Shown here in pieces: positions 1 to 4,869 of a DNA stretch of 8,322 nt. The DNA comes from an uncultured Streptococcus sp. Its GTDB lineage: Bacteria > Bacillota > Bacilli > Lactobacillales > Streptococcaceae. Position 1 is the stretch's first letter. Each line of letters begins with the position of its first letter. The notes below the pieces were generated by a model, which did no database searches, was not told the DNA's origin, and worked only from the letters and a program-made list of their open reading frames with translations. The stretch covers positions 1-8,322 of the forward strand of contig CAKPZX010000057.1 of NCBI GenBank assembly GCA_934215455.1, written 5' to 3'. The position numbers were made by a program, and so were the translations under genes.

Positions 1-566
1 ATATCAGAAAGGGCTGTACGGGCTTTCGGATCCCAGTTGATGATAAATTCACCACGGTAGATCCAGCCCTTCTTGTAAAGTTCTACAAAGACCTTACGAA
101 CAGCTTTTGACAACCCTTCATCAAGGGTAAAACGCTCACGAGAGTAGTCTACAGAGAGACCCATCTTACCCCATTGTTGCTTGATAGTAGTGGCATACTC
201 GTCCTTCCATTCCCAAACCTTATCGAGGAATTTCTCACGACCCAGGTCATAACGAGAGATGCCGTCTTCAGCCAAACGGGCTTCTACTTTAGCTTGAGTG
301 GCAATCCCAGCATGGTCCATACCAGGAAGCCAAAGCGTATCAAAACCTTGCATGCGTTTTTGACGGATGATGATATCTTGCAAAGTTGTATCCCAAGCAT
401 GACCAAGGTGAAGTTTCCCAGTTACGTTTGGTGGTGGAATAACGATTGAATAAGGCTTCGCCTTTTTATCGCCAGAAGGCTTGAAAACATCTTCGTCAAG
501 CCATTTTTGGTAACGGCCAGCCTCAACCTCGGCTGGATTGTATTTAGGTGAAAGTTCTTTAGACAT
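1..566 (-). CDS. valS: Valine--tRNA ligase, N-terminal part (3' end beyond window)
   Basis: Class I aminoacyl-tRNA synthetase that charges tRNA-Val with valine in the cytoplasm. The first 188 residues are present. They contain the class I ATP-binding HIGH motif as HLGH at residues 53-56, preceded by the ValS-typical IPPPNVTG stretch (43-50), then the [10 protein letters not shown] segment (82-91) that is strongly conserved in ValS. The start at 566 is supported by an AGAAAGGA ribosome binding site and by the family-typical N-terminus ([11 protein letters not shown]). The KMSKS loop, editing domain and tRNA-binding regions lie outside the window. It follows the 59-residue gene at 580-759 with a 13-nt gap and is presumably the last gene of the T-box-controlled transcript starting near 1986. 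No frame disruption is visible. Family assignment is very secure. Confidence 0.97.
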   Translation of the reverse strand, partial: MSKELSPKYNPAEVEAGRYQKWLDEDVFKPSGDKKAKPYSIVIPPPNVTGKLHLGHAWDTTLQDIIIRQKRMQGFDTLWLPGMDHAGIATQAKVEARLAEDGISRYDLGREKFLDKVWEWKDEYATTIKQQWGKMGLSVDYSRERFTLDEGLSKAVRKVFVELYKKGWIYRGEFIINWDPKARTALSD

Positions 567-579
567 GTGTGTGTCCTTT

Positions 580-759
580 CTAGTTATTTCTTTTCTTTTC
601 TTCTATAACTTTATCAACTACCTTAGTAACTAAAGTTTCTATCATGAATTTCATTTGTTTTTTAAATTCTTCACTTTTCAGAAATTCTGTTATCAATTCT
701 AGCATAAATTTAATAACAGCTTTTCCTCCTTTAACAGCTAAATCCCCAACATTTGCCAT
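580..759 (-). CDS. Small helical protein of unknown function (59 aa)
   Basis: I do not recognise this protein. The frame starts [15 protein letters not shown] and ends KKRNN, giving 59 codons and a TAG stop. It is supported by an AAGGAG site six bases before the ATG and by one-base spacing after the stop codon of the preceding gene (761-1126), which implies translational coupling. It is followed 13 nt later by valS. The sequence is rich in Lys/Glu and in Val/Ile/Leu/Met/Phe, with no proline or cysteine. Hydrophobic and charged residues alternate as in an amphipathic helix over roughly residues 13-55. Net charge is about +3. There is no cleavable signal peptide and no uninterrupted hydrophobic stretch long enough for a clear membrane span. 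A role at a membrane surface or as partner of the upstream protein is only inference. The local DNA is visibly more AT-rich than valS or the acetyltransferase gene. Confidence 0.72.
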   Translation of the reverse strand: MANVGDLAVKGGKAVIKFMLELITEFLKSEEFKKQMKFMIETLVTKVVDKVIEEKKRNN

Positions 760-760
760 T

Positions 761-1126
761 TTATACTCCTTTTTTTAGCTCACGAATAATCTTTTTTAAA
801 TATTTGTTTTTTGTTGTTTTTTCCAAGAAATCATAAGCACTTTGTTTCAAATCATCTTTTTCAATTTCAGGATTAAGTTCAGCCTCAACTTTTAAAGCAT
901 GGTATAATGCTTTCGGTTTCAAATCAATACTTTTTTGAAATTCAACTAATTGTAATTTTACTTCGTTATCAATTTTTTCCTGTAGTTGGGGTGTTATTAG
1001 ATCAGCTGGTAATACTTCTTTATACTTATTTATTCCTTCAGATAAGTTAGATTCAAAACGAACTAACTCTTTTTCCTGTTGATTTTCTACTTCCTTAATA
1101 ATTAAATCCAAGCTTTCGTTTTCCAT
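761..1126 (-). CDS. Hypothetical charged helical protein (121 aa)
   Basis: I do not recognise a domain. The protein begins MENESLDLIIKEVENQQEKE and ends ELKKGV. It has many Glu and Lys residues with regularly spaced Leu/Ile/Val, so it is probably all-helical, with possible coiled-coil character around residues 5-35. No signal peptide, transmembrane segment, cysteines or catalytic motif are visible. The ATG at 1126 is chosen because GAGGT lies six bases upstream; an in-frame TTG at 1138 overlaps that site and is unlikely to be the start. The stop is one base before the start of the 59-residue gene, with that gene's ribosome binding site inside this frame. The gene lies 63 nt after the acetyltransferase stop and inside the T-box-controlled unit leading to valS. 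From memory, Streptococcus pneumoniae also has a small hypothetical gene between an acetyltransferase and valS; that was not checked. It could be half of a two-component cassette with the next gene. Confidence 0.75.
   Translation of the reverse strand: MENESLDLIIKEVENQQEKELVRFESNLSEGINKYKEVLPADLITPQLQEKIDNEVKLQLVEFQKSIDLKPKALYHALKVEAELNPEIEKDDLKQSAYDFLEKTTKNKYLKKIIRELKKGV
766..771 (-). promoter_or_regulatory. Ribosome binding site of the 59-aa gene
   Basis: AAGGAG lies six bases before the ATG at 759, inside the last codons of the preceding gene. It is the main support for translation of this short gene and for coupling of the two. Confidence 0.75.
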
Positions 1127-1131
1127 TTTGT

Positions 1132-1136
1132 ACCTC
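1132..1136 (-). promoter_or_regulatory. Ribosome binding site deciding the 121-aa start
   Basis: GAGGT with six-base spacing to the ATG at 1126. A TTG at 1138 would place this site inside the coding sequence, so the ATG is preferred. Confidence 0.65.
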
Positions 1137-1189
1137 AATACTTTATAAGTTATTTAAACATTACAAATTTTTTTAGTGTCTATACTTAG

Positions 1190-1750
1190 TTATTTCTCAT
1201 CCCACTCACTCTTCAGCAAGCCGTATCTCAAATCATCACAGCGGTTGCCTTGAGCATCTTTGCGGTCTCTTATGCGAGCTTCGAGGGTAAAACCAAGTTT
1301 CTCAGCGACTCGTTGACTTTGGATATTGTAGCCAAAGCAAGACAATTCTACCTTATGAAGCCCCAGTTCTTTAAAAGCCAGATCAATCAAGGAACGCGCT
1401 GCTTCTGGCACATAGCCTCGCCCCCAATAGTCTGGGTGCAAGGTATAGCCAATCTCCAGCACATCGTCTTCGTGGCGATGATTGAAGTCGACAGAACCAA
1501 TGATTGTATCCGTCCCTTTGACCATAATTCCATAGCCAGCTGGGAGATTGTCCTTTTCATTGCGCTCAGGAAGGATATGCTCTAGATAATAAATCTCATC
1601 TTCCAAGGTCTTGACGGGTGGAAAGCCTGCTGGGGAGGCGACTTCTGGACGACTAGCGTAGTCAAAGATATCCTCGGCATCAGCCACGGTACGGACTCGT
1701 AAGACTAGACGCTCCGTTTCGATTCGTTCTGGCAACTCTGCTCTTGTCAT
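1190..1750 (-). CDS. GNAT N-acetyltransferase, RimJ/RimL type (186 aa)
   Basis: Predicted acetyl-CoA-dependent N-acetyltransferase of the Acetyltransf_3 (RimJ/RimL) branch of the GNAT fold, probably cytoplasmic. Visible hallmarks are the N-terminal ETERLVLR motif (residues 11-18), a beta-strand region ending in IGSVDFN (84-90), the acetyl-CoA pyrophosphate-binding stretch YWGRGYVPEA (108-117) and the C-terminal N-x-x-S...AEKLGF motif (142-154). Length fits the family. The start at 1750 follows an AGGGAGGA site; an in-frame ATG at 1852 would start inside the T-box leader and is rejected. The substrate is unknown. Relatives acetylate ribosomal-protein N-termini, or small molecules including antibiotics and aminoacyl-nucleotide toxins. 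It is the first gene after the T-box terminator, so its expression should rise when uncharged tRNA-Val accumulates. Whether it serves valine metabolism or is simply a passenger before valS cannot be told from sequence. Confidence 0.93.
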   Translation of the reverse strand: MTRAELPERIETERLVLRVRTVADAEDIFDYASRPEVASPAGFPPVKTLEDEIYYLEHILPERNEKDNLPAGYGIMVKGTDTIIGSVDFNHRHEDDVLEIGYTLHPDYWGRGYVPEAARSLIDLAFKELGLHKVELSCFGYNIQSQRVAEKLGFTLEARIRDRKDAQGNRCDDLRYGLLKSEWDEK

Positions 1751-1752
1751 TT

Positions 1753-1760
1753 TCCTCCCT
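1753..1760 (-). promoter_or_regulatory. Ribosome binding site of the acetyltransferase
   Basis: AGGGAGGA two bases before the ATG at 1750, just after the T-box terminator. It fixes this start over the upstream in-frame ATG at 1852, which lies in the leader RNA. Confidence 0.8.
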
Positions 1761-1770
1761 CGCTTTCTAC

Positions 1771-1805
1771 AAAAAATCGCCCCTGTCATCAATCTGACAG
1801 GGACG
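1771..1805 (-). terminator. T-box intrinsic terminator
   Basis: An 11-bp GC-rich stem (CGTCCCTGTCA at 1795-1805 with TGACAGGGGCG at 1778-1788, one G-T pair) has the loop GATTGA and is followed by a run of six T at 1771-1776. In T-box leaders the antiterminator sequesters the upstream part of this region when uncharged tRNA is bound. Here it sits just before the acetyltransferase ribosome binding site, so it gates the whole downstream unit. Confidence 0.92.
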
Positions 1806-1986
1806 AATGTGTTGATCCGCGGTACCACCCAATTTCGGGCAGATGCCCGCAACTCTCGTCTTTAAAACAAAAAGACATTTATATTTCATTTTTAAATTTC
1901 ATCCATTAGCAACCAGTTTTGACACATTTGTGGATTTCTCAGCTCCGCCACTTTCTGTAAAATGTGGGACTCAAAACACCTCTAAT
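1771..1986 (-). promoter_or_regulatory. T-box riboswitch leader, probable valine specifier
   Basis: Leader RNA that binds tRNA and lets transcription continue only when the tRNA is uncharged. The diagnostic T-box element GGGTGGTACCGCGG lies at 1817-1830; its TGG core pairs with the tRNA acceptor end. Upstream, a stem I is visible. Its basal helix is GTTTT (1973-1977) with AAAAC (1916-1920), and the upper helix is ACATTT (1960-1965) with AAATGT (1924-1929). The apical part, about 1930-1956, contains AGAAAG and GCTGAGA, the conserved distal-loop motifs. The triplet GTC at 1921-1923, followed by A, sits between the two helices in the specifier position and would read tRNA-Val(GAC). That agrees with valS downstream. 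Further hairpins are GTCTTT/AAAGAC (1858-1876) and a stem III-like CGGGC/GCCCG (1836-1849). The terminator is described separately. T-box identity is near certain; the specifier was assigned by hand-folding. Confidence 0.93.
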
Positions 1987-1992
1987 AGGTTC

Positions 1993-2021
1993 ATTTTAGC
2001 AAGTTTTCATGGAAATAGCAA
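1993..2021 (-). promoter_or_regulatory. Promoter of the T-box/acetyltransferase/valS unit
   Basis: The -35 box is TTGCTA (2016-2021), the spacer is 17 bp, and the -10 box is TAAAAT (1993-1998), preceded by TGC, an extended -10 typical of streptococci. Transcription would start near 1986, just before the T-box stem I. The -35 box lies only 17 bp after the stop codon of the helix-hairpin-helix gene. Confidence 0.8.
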
Positions 2022-2037
2022 GAAATCAGAAAAACGA

Positions 2038-2385
2038 TTATTTAAATTTAACGCCTAGTTCTTTCAATTTCTTGATTGTAGCTGGGCCGATTCCTTTAAG
2101 GGCCAACAACTCTTTTTCTGTCCAGTTTGCGAAGTCCGCAACAGAGCGAATACCTTCATCATAGAATGTTTGCGCACGATCAAGTGCTACACCTTCCAAA
2201 CTTGCAGCAAATTCTTCCACTGAAGAAGCTGCTTTTTTCACTTCTTTCGCCACTGCTTTTGTAGCTTTCTCAACCTTTTTAGGTGCTTCTTTCACAGCTG
2301 CAGTTACAGTTGCGACAGCTTTTTTCAAAAGATGTCTATTTTGATGCTTGTATTGTTTCGCACGGTTTACGTTCTTCTTTGCCAT
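2038..2385 (-). CDS. Lys/Ala-rich protein with C-terminal helix-hairpin-helix (115 aa)
   Basis: Small, very basic protein in two parts. Residues 1-53 are rich in Lys and Ala with several Val, resembling histone H1 tails (for example KKAVATVTAAVKEAPKKVEK from residue 21). Residues about 60-115 form a helical region that ends in a helix-hairpin-helix motif, LLALKGIGPATIKKLKELG (93-111), whose GIG hairpin normally contacts the DNA or RNA backbone. No catalytic motif, signal peptide or membrane segment is visible. Non-specific nucleic-acid or nucleoid binding is inferred; the exact role is unknown to me. The start at 2385 follows an AGGAGGA site. The gene has its own promoter (2481-2508) and a leader of about 88 nt. 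No terminator is visible after the stop, so transcripts may run into the T-box leader. Its basic composition fits RNA/ribosome association equally well. Confidence 0.88.
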   Translation of the reverse strand: MAKKNVNRAKQYKHQNRHLLKKAVATVTAAVKEAPKKVEKATKAVAKEVKKAASSVEEFAASLEGVALDRAQTFYDEGIRSVADFANWTEKELLALKGIGPATIKKLKELGVKFK

Positions 2386-2480
2386 TTTTCCTCCTAAATT
2401 CAGTGATCAATTCCTAAGGCAACAAGGTTTCATCACCATAATTCCATTCAATAATCCGTTGATGTCATTTCAACTTTTTT

Positions 2481-2508
2481 ATTGTATCACAATCCCTTAA
2501 AAAATCAA
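2481..2508 (-). promoter_or_regulatory. Promoter of the helix-hairpin-helix gene
   Basis: The -35 box is TTGATT (2503-2508), the spacer is 16 bp, and the -10 box is TACAAT (2481-2486), preceded by TGA, giving an extended -10. The start site would be near 2474, leaving a leader of about 88 nt with a small GTTGA/TCAAC hairpin near its 5' end. I see no recognised riboswitch in that leader. Confidence 0.72.
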
Positions 2509-2542
2509 GTCATTGCTCAATTTTCAGGTAAATCTAGCCAGT

Positions 2543-2567
2543 AAAACGCCTTCAATAAGGCCATTTT
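2543..2567 (-). terminator. Probable weak terminator of the rlmD operon
   Basis: Immediately at the stop of the DUF1912 gene, GCCTT (2557-2561) pairs with AAGGC (2548-2552) across the loop ATTG. AAAA and TTTT flank it and could extend the helix across a small internal loop. The U tract is only four bases, so termination may be inefficient. Confidence 0.5.
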
Positions 2568-2820
2568 AATATTTTCTTTCACCAAAGAGGCCATCTGGTA
2601 AATCATGAAATCCTTTTCCAGCATGGAAATTTTCAAACTTCCCTTGCAAGAACTGATAAGCGTCCAAACGGCTTTCATAGCGAATCATAGCAATTTTAGC
2701 TCGCTCATCCTGGTCTTCATCAAAAACCTTCTTACTCTCTTCTAGAGCCATTTCATTGATCATGACTTGAGTCTTGATCCACTCCTCAAACTCCTTTATA
2801 AACTCTGTTTCGTAACTCAT
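2566..2820 (-). CDS. DUF1912 family protein (84 aa)
   Basis: Small acidic, mostly helical cytoplasmic protein that I assign to DUF1912, a family found mainly in streptococci and without known function. The N-terminal part (MSYETEFIKEFEEWIKTQV) and the middle (DEDQDERAKIAMIRYESRLD) are consistent with two or three helices. The C-terminus, GKGFHDLPDGLFGERKY, is typical of the family as I recall it. There is no signal peptide, membrane segment or catalytic motif. The ATG lies two bases after the TAA of the DUF438 gene, and its GGAG ribosome binding site is inside that gene's end, so it is translationally coupled and is the last member of the five-gene operon. A weak hairpin follows its stop. Confidence 0.88.
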   Translation of the reverse strand: MSYETEFIKEFEEWIKTQVMINEMALEESKKVFDEDQDERAKIAMIRYESRLDAYQFLQGKFENFHAGKGFHDLPDGLFGERKY

Positions 2821-2822
2821 CT

Positions 2823-4169
2823 TTACTCCATTCCTCTATAAAAATCCGTATCGATCTCCCGATAAGGTTGAATGTCCTGAACATATTCCAAGACCCCTTG
2901 AAAGTCTCCAGCTTCATCACGCACGGCTGCATAGGTGACATGGACAAATTTCCCACGCGATTCTGATTTGAACCACATTTCATACTTGTCTTTTTTCCCT
3001 TCACGAAGCCCTTGCATGATGGCTTTGACCTTCTCCAAATATTTTGGTGGGTGACACAGCTCAACATTGCGTCCTACCTGCGATGGCGTCCTCTTAAAAA
3101 TCATTTCCTCAAAAGGCGCAGCATCATTGTAATATTGGAAAATATCATCCTTATTGACAAAGGTGATCTCCATTGGTAACTGGTTCAAGATTAAATTCGC
3201 TTGCTCCACAGATAGAAAGCCATGGCCAAAAGCTTGTGGCTGCTTGCGATCGAAGCTCTCTTCTTTTTTCTTAGGTGTGAAGGTAATGGTCAATTGCCCC
3301 TCAGGCGTCTCAATGACCTGACGATGCTCATCTCCTTTTGAAGAAGGAAGTGGTTCAGTTGAACCTTCTGACTCTTCAGACGCTTCCTCCTTGAAGTCCA
3401 CGCGTTTCGGCACCCATTTCTCACTTGGGAGAATAATGGCATAACCATAAGCATCACTTTCTTCTGCAATGGAGAGCCAGTCATCCTGGCTAAAGGACTC
3501 CAGTAAAATCATCAAGAGAATCGACTCTTCCTTGAAGATCATGCCCTCAAACTCTTGCGCAAAGGCTTCAAAGCGTTCCTTGACTTCAGAAATACTAGAA
3601 TCCGGTAATTTCTTGGCCGCATCCAAAGCTTTTGCAAAGAGTTCCCGAATCTGGTCATCTACTCCCCACATCACTTTTGGCGGGGAATCATGCCCATATT
3701 TTTCCATAATCGGAAACATCAGCTCTTCCTTACGACGGTAATGCCGGTCAAATTGACCCACCAAGCCCAGCTGACGTAACAAGCCCTTATGAATCTCCTG
3801 AATCATCTCAGGATCCTCAGTCGTCTCATAATTGTTTAGCAAGCGACGGACCCGCATCATAGCGGCTCGAAGGGCTAAGTTCTCCTGTTTAAAGATCTGA
3901 ACCGGGTGACCTGGATGGTCTGTATCTGCCACTTCGACCCCTTGAACAGCATTCTTAAAGAGATTGGCATGAACATCACAAAGCTCCATAACATCTTCAA
4001 AAGTAACCCCTGCATCTGAATTCATCAGTTCATGCTCCATAAGAGAGATCTCAATCGCAGAAACCCCTGCAAAAGTCGCATCAAACCGTTCCTGAACCGA
4101 CTCAGGGGAAGCTCCATGATGAAGCTCTAATAAGATATCTCTTAAGACGTGAATTCGTTCATCACTCAT
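2823..4169 (-). CDS. DUF438 / hemerythrin-like / PAS protein (448 aa)
   Basis: Three-part cytoplasmic protein. Residues about 5-75 match DUF438. Residues about 80-230 are a hemerythrin-like four-helix region with likely metal ligands in HPGHPVQIFKQEN (H85, H88, E96), HYRRKEELMFPIMEKYG (H143, E148) and IFKEES (E214, E215). In VMWGVDDQIR, Asp171 sits where classical hemerythrins often have His; I recall Asp as usual in this family. A Glu/Ser-rich linker (about 255-310) leads to a PAS-type domain (about 318-440) with LPMEITFVNKDD, the conserved CHPP (372-375) and FVHVTYAAVRDEAG. Relatives include proteins linked to Fe-S cluster repair and to O2/NO sensing, so redox or metal sensing or repair is inferred. 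The gene overlaps the DUF1858 gene by ATGA, implying coupled synthesis and probably a shared complex. There is no kinase or output domain. Confidence 0.93.
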   Translation of the reverse strand: MSDERIHVLRDILLELHHGASPESVQERFDATFAGVSAIEISLMEHELMNSDAGVTFEDVMELCDVHANLFKNAVQGVEVADTDHPGHPVQIFKQENLALRAAMMRVRRLLNNYETTEDPEMIQEIHKGLLRQLGLVGQFDRHYRRKEELMFPIMEKYGHDSPPKVMWGVDDQIRELFAKALDAAKKLPDSSISEVKERFEAFAQEFEGMIFKEESILLMILLESFSQDDWLSIAEESDAYGYAIILPSEKWVPKRVDFKEEASEESEGSTEPLPSSKGDEHRQVIETPEGQLTITFTPKKKEESFDRKQPQAFGHGFLSVEQANLILNQLPMEITFVNKDDIFQYYNDAAPFEEMIFKRTPSQVGRNVELCHPPKYLEKVKAIMQGLREGKKDKYEMWFKSESRGKFVHVTYAAVRDEAGDFQGVLEYVQDIQPYREIDTDFYRGME

Positions 4170-4402
4170 TGGTCTAGCCCCACTACTTCATAGCCATTAG
4201 CCTCTAGTGTTCTCACAATCTTCTCCATAGGAGTACCTTCTAATTTTGATCCTTGTTTCAAGGAAACCTTGCGCCCAACTGTATTGCGCATGATCGGATT
4301 GGCTAAGGGTTTAAAGCCCAACTCCACCAACAAATCCAATACTTCCGGATGTTGATCAATAACTTGAGCAACTGGAATCGATACATCAATAACATTGTCC
4401 AT
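4166..4402 (-). CDS. DUF1858 domain protein (78 aa)
   Basis: Stand-alone DUF1858 domain filling nearly the whole protein. The diagnostic pattern is present: IDVSIPVAQVIDQHPEVLDL, then LVELGFKPLANPIMRNTVGR with the strictly typical G-F-x-x-x-x-N-P segment, then SLKQGSKLEGTPMEKIVRTL. This domain occurs alone or fused to DUF438 and related Fe-S repair or hybrid-cluster proteins. It resembles the N-terminal domain of ScdA/YtfE-type proteins but lacks their conserved Cys; no cysteine is present in the whole protein. The start is supported by an AGAGGAA site eight bases upstream. Its TGA overlaps the ATG of the DUF438 gene by 4 nt, so the pair is probably made and used together. Biochemical function is unknown; a partner role to the hemerythrin-PAS protein is inference. 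Confidence 0.92.
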   Translation of the reverse strand: MDNVIDVSIPVAQVIDQHPEVLDLLVELGFKPLANPIMRNTVGRKVSLKQGSKLEGTPMEKIVRTLEANGYEVVGLDQ

Positions 4403-4415
4403 TTATTTATTTCCT

Positions 4416-4859
4416 CTACTCATTCCCTTTATTTTCTCTTTGACGAGCCCGTTCTTCTCCCCACCAAAGAGGCATCAATTCACCTAAAGTAATGGTCTTA
4501 CGACTCTCATAATCCACCATAAATTCTAGATGACGATTCTCAGCATCTAGCTCAAGGAGAAATTCACGACAGGCCCCACAAGGCATCCCAGAACCTTCTC
4601 CATAAGGAGGTTTGTCTCGAAAAGCAATAATGCGCTTGACCTTGGTTTGTCCTGATTGTTGATACATGTTGAAGAGAGCTGCTCGTTCGGCACATAAATG
4701 AAAGACGCCACAGGTTCCTTCCATACAAAAGCCCGTAAAAATCTGACCATCTGCAGCCTCAACAGCAGCAACCACATTTCGAGCATAGACAAAATCTGAA
4801 ACCTCTTGAGGCGCATAGAGAGCTTTCACCTCAAGATAAAGTTTTTCCCAAATATCCAT
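4416..4859 (-). CDS. Cytidine deaminase family protein (147 aa)
   Basis: Zinc-dependent nucleoside/nucleotide deaminase of the cytidine-deaminase fold, cytoplasmic. The active site is clear: C56-A57-E58 (zinc ligand Cys and proton-shuttle Glu) and P93-C94-G95-A96-C97-R98 (two further zinc Cys). Length is close to the tetrameric homologues of about 130-150 residues. The N-terminus, MDIWEKLYLEVKALY, and VVAAVEAADGQIFTGFCMEG are typical of a streptococcal subgroup annotated only as cytidine-deaminase-like, so the true substrate (cytidine, a modified nucleoside, or a blasticidin-like compound) is uncertain. It starts 10 nt after the rlmD stop with only a poor AGAAG-type ribosome binding site, consistent with translational coupling, and is followed 13 nt later by the DUF1858 gene. 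Placement after an rRNA methyltransferase may hint at nucleoside salvage, but that is weak inference. Confidence 0.9.
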   Translation of the reverse strand: MDIWEKLYLEVKALYAPQEVSDFVYARNVVAAVEAADGQIFTGFCMEGTCGVFHLCAERAALFNMYQQSGQTKVKRIIAFRDKPPYGEGSGMPCGACREFLLELDAENRHLEFMVDYESRKTITLGELMPLWWGEERARQRENKGNE

Positions 4860-4869
4860 TCTTCTTCTT

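Noticed and set aside
1127..1138. TTG start giving four extra residues to the 121-aa protein
   Set aside because: The TTG overlaps the GAGGT ribosome binding site that serves the ATG at 1126.
1127..1189. Possible internal promoter before the two-gene cassette (TAGACA, TTTAAA, TATAAA-like boxes)
   Set aside because: The 63-bp gap is simply very AT-rich. Spacings of 13, or of 18-19 with poor boxes, do not make a convincing promoter.
1751..1852. In-frame N-terminal extension of the acetyltransferase (start at 1852)
   Set aside because: It would be translated from the T-box antiterminator and terminator region and lacks family similarity. The AGGGAGGA site and the ATG at 1750 give the usual GNAT N-terminus.
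2386..2474. Leader of the helix-hairpin-helix gene as a riboswitch
   Set aside because: Only a five-pair hairpin is visible, with no known aptamer motif and no terminator or anti-Shine-Dalgarno alternative that I can fold.
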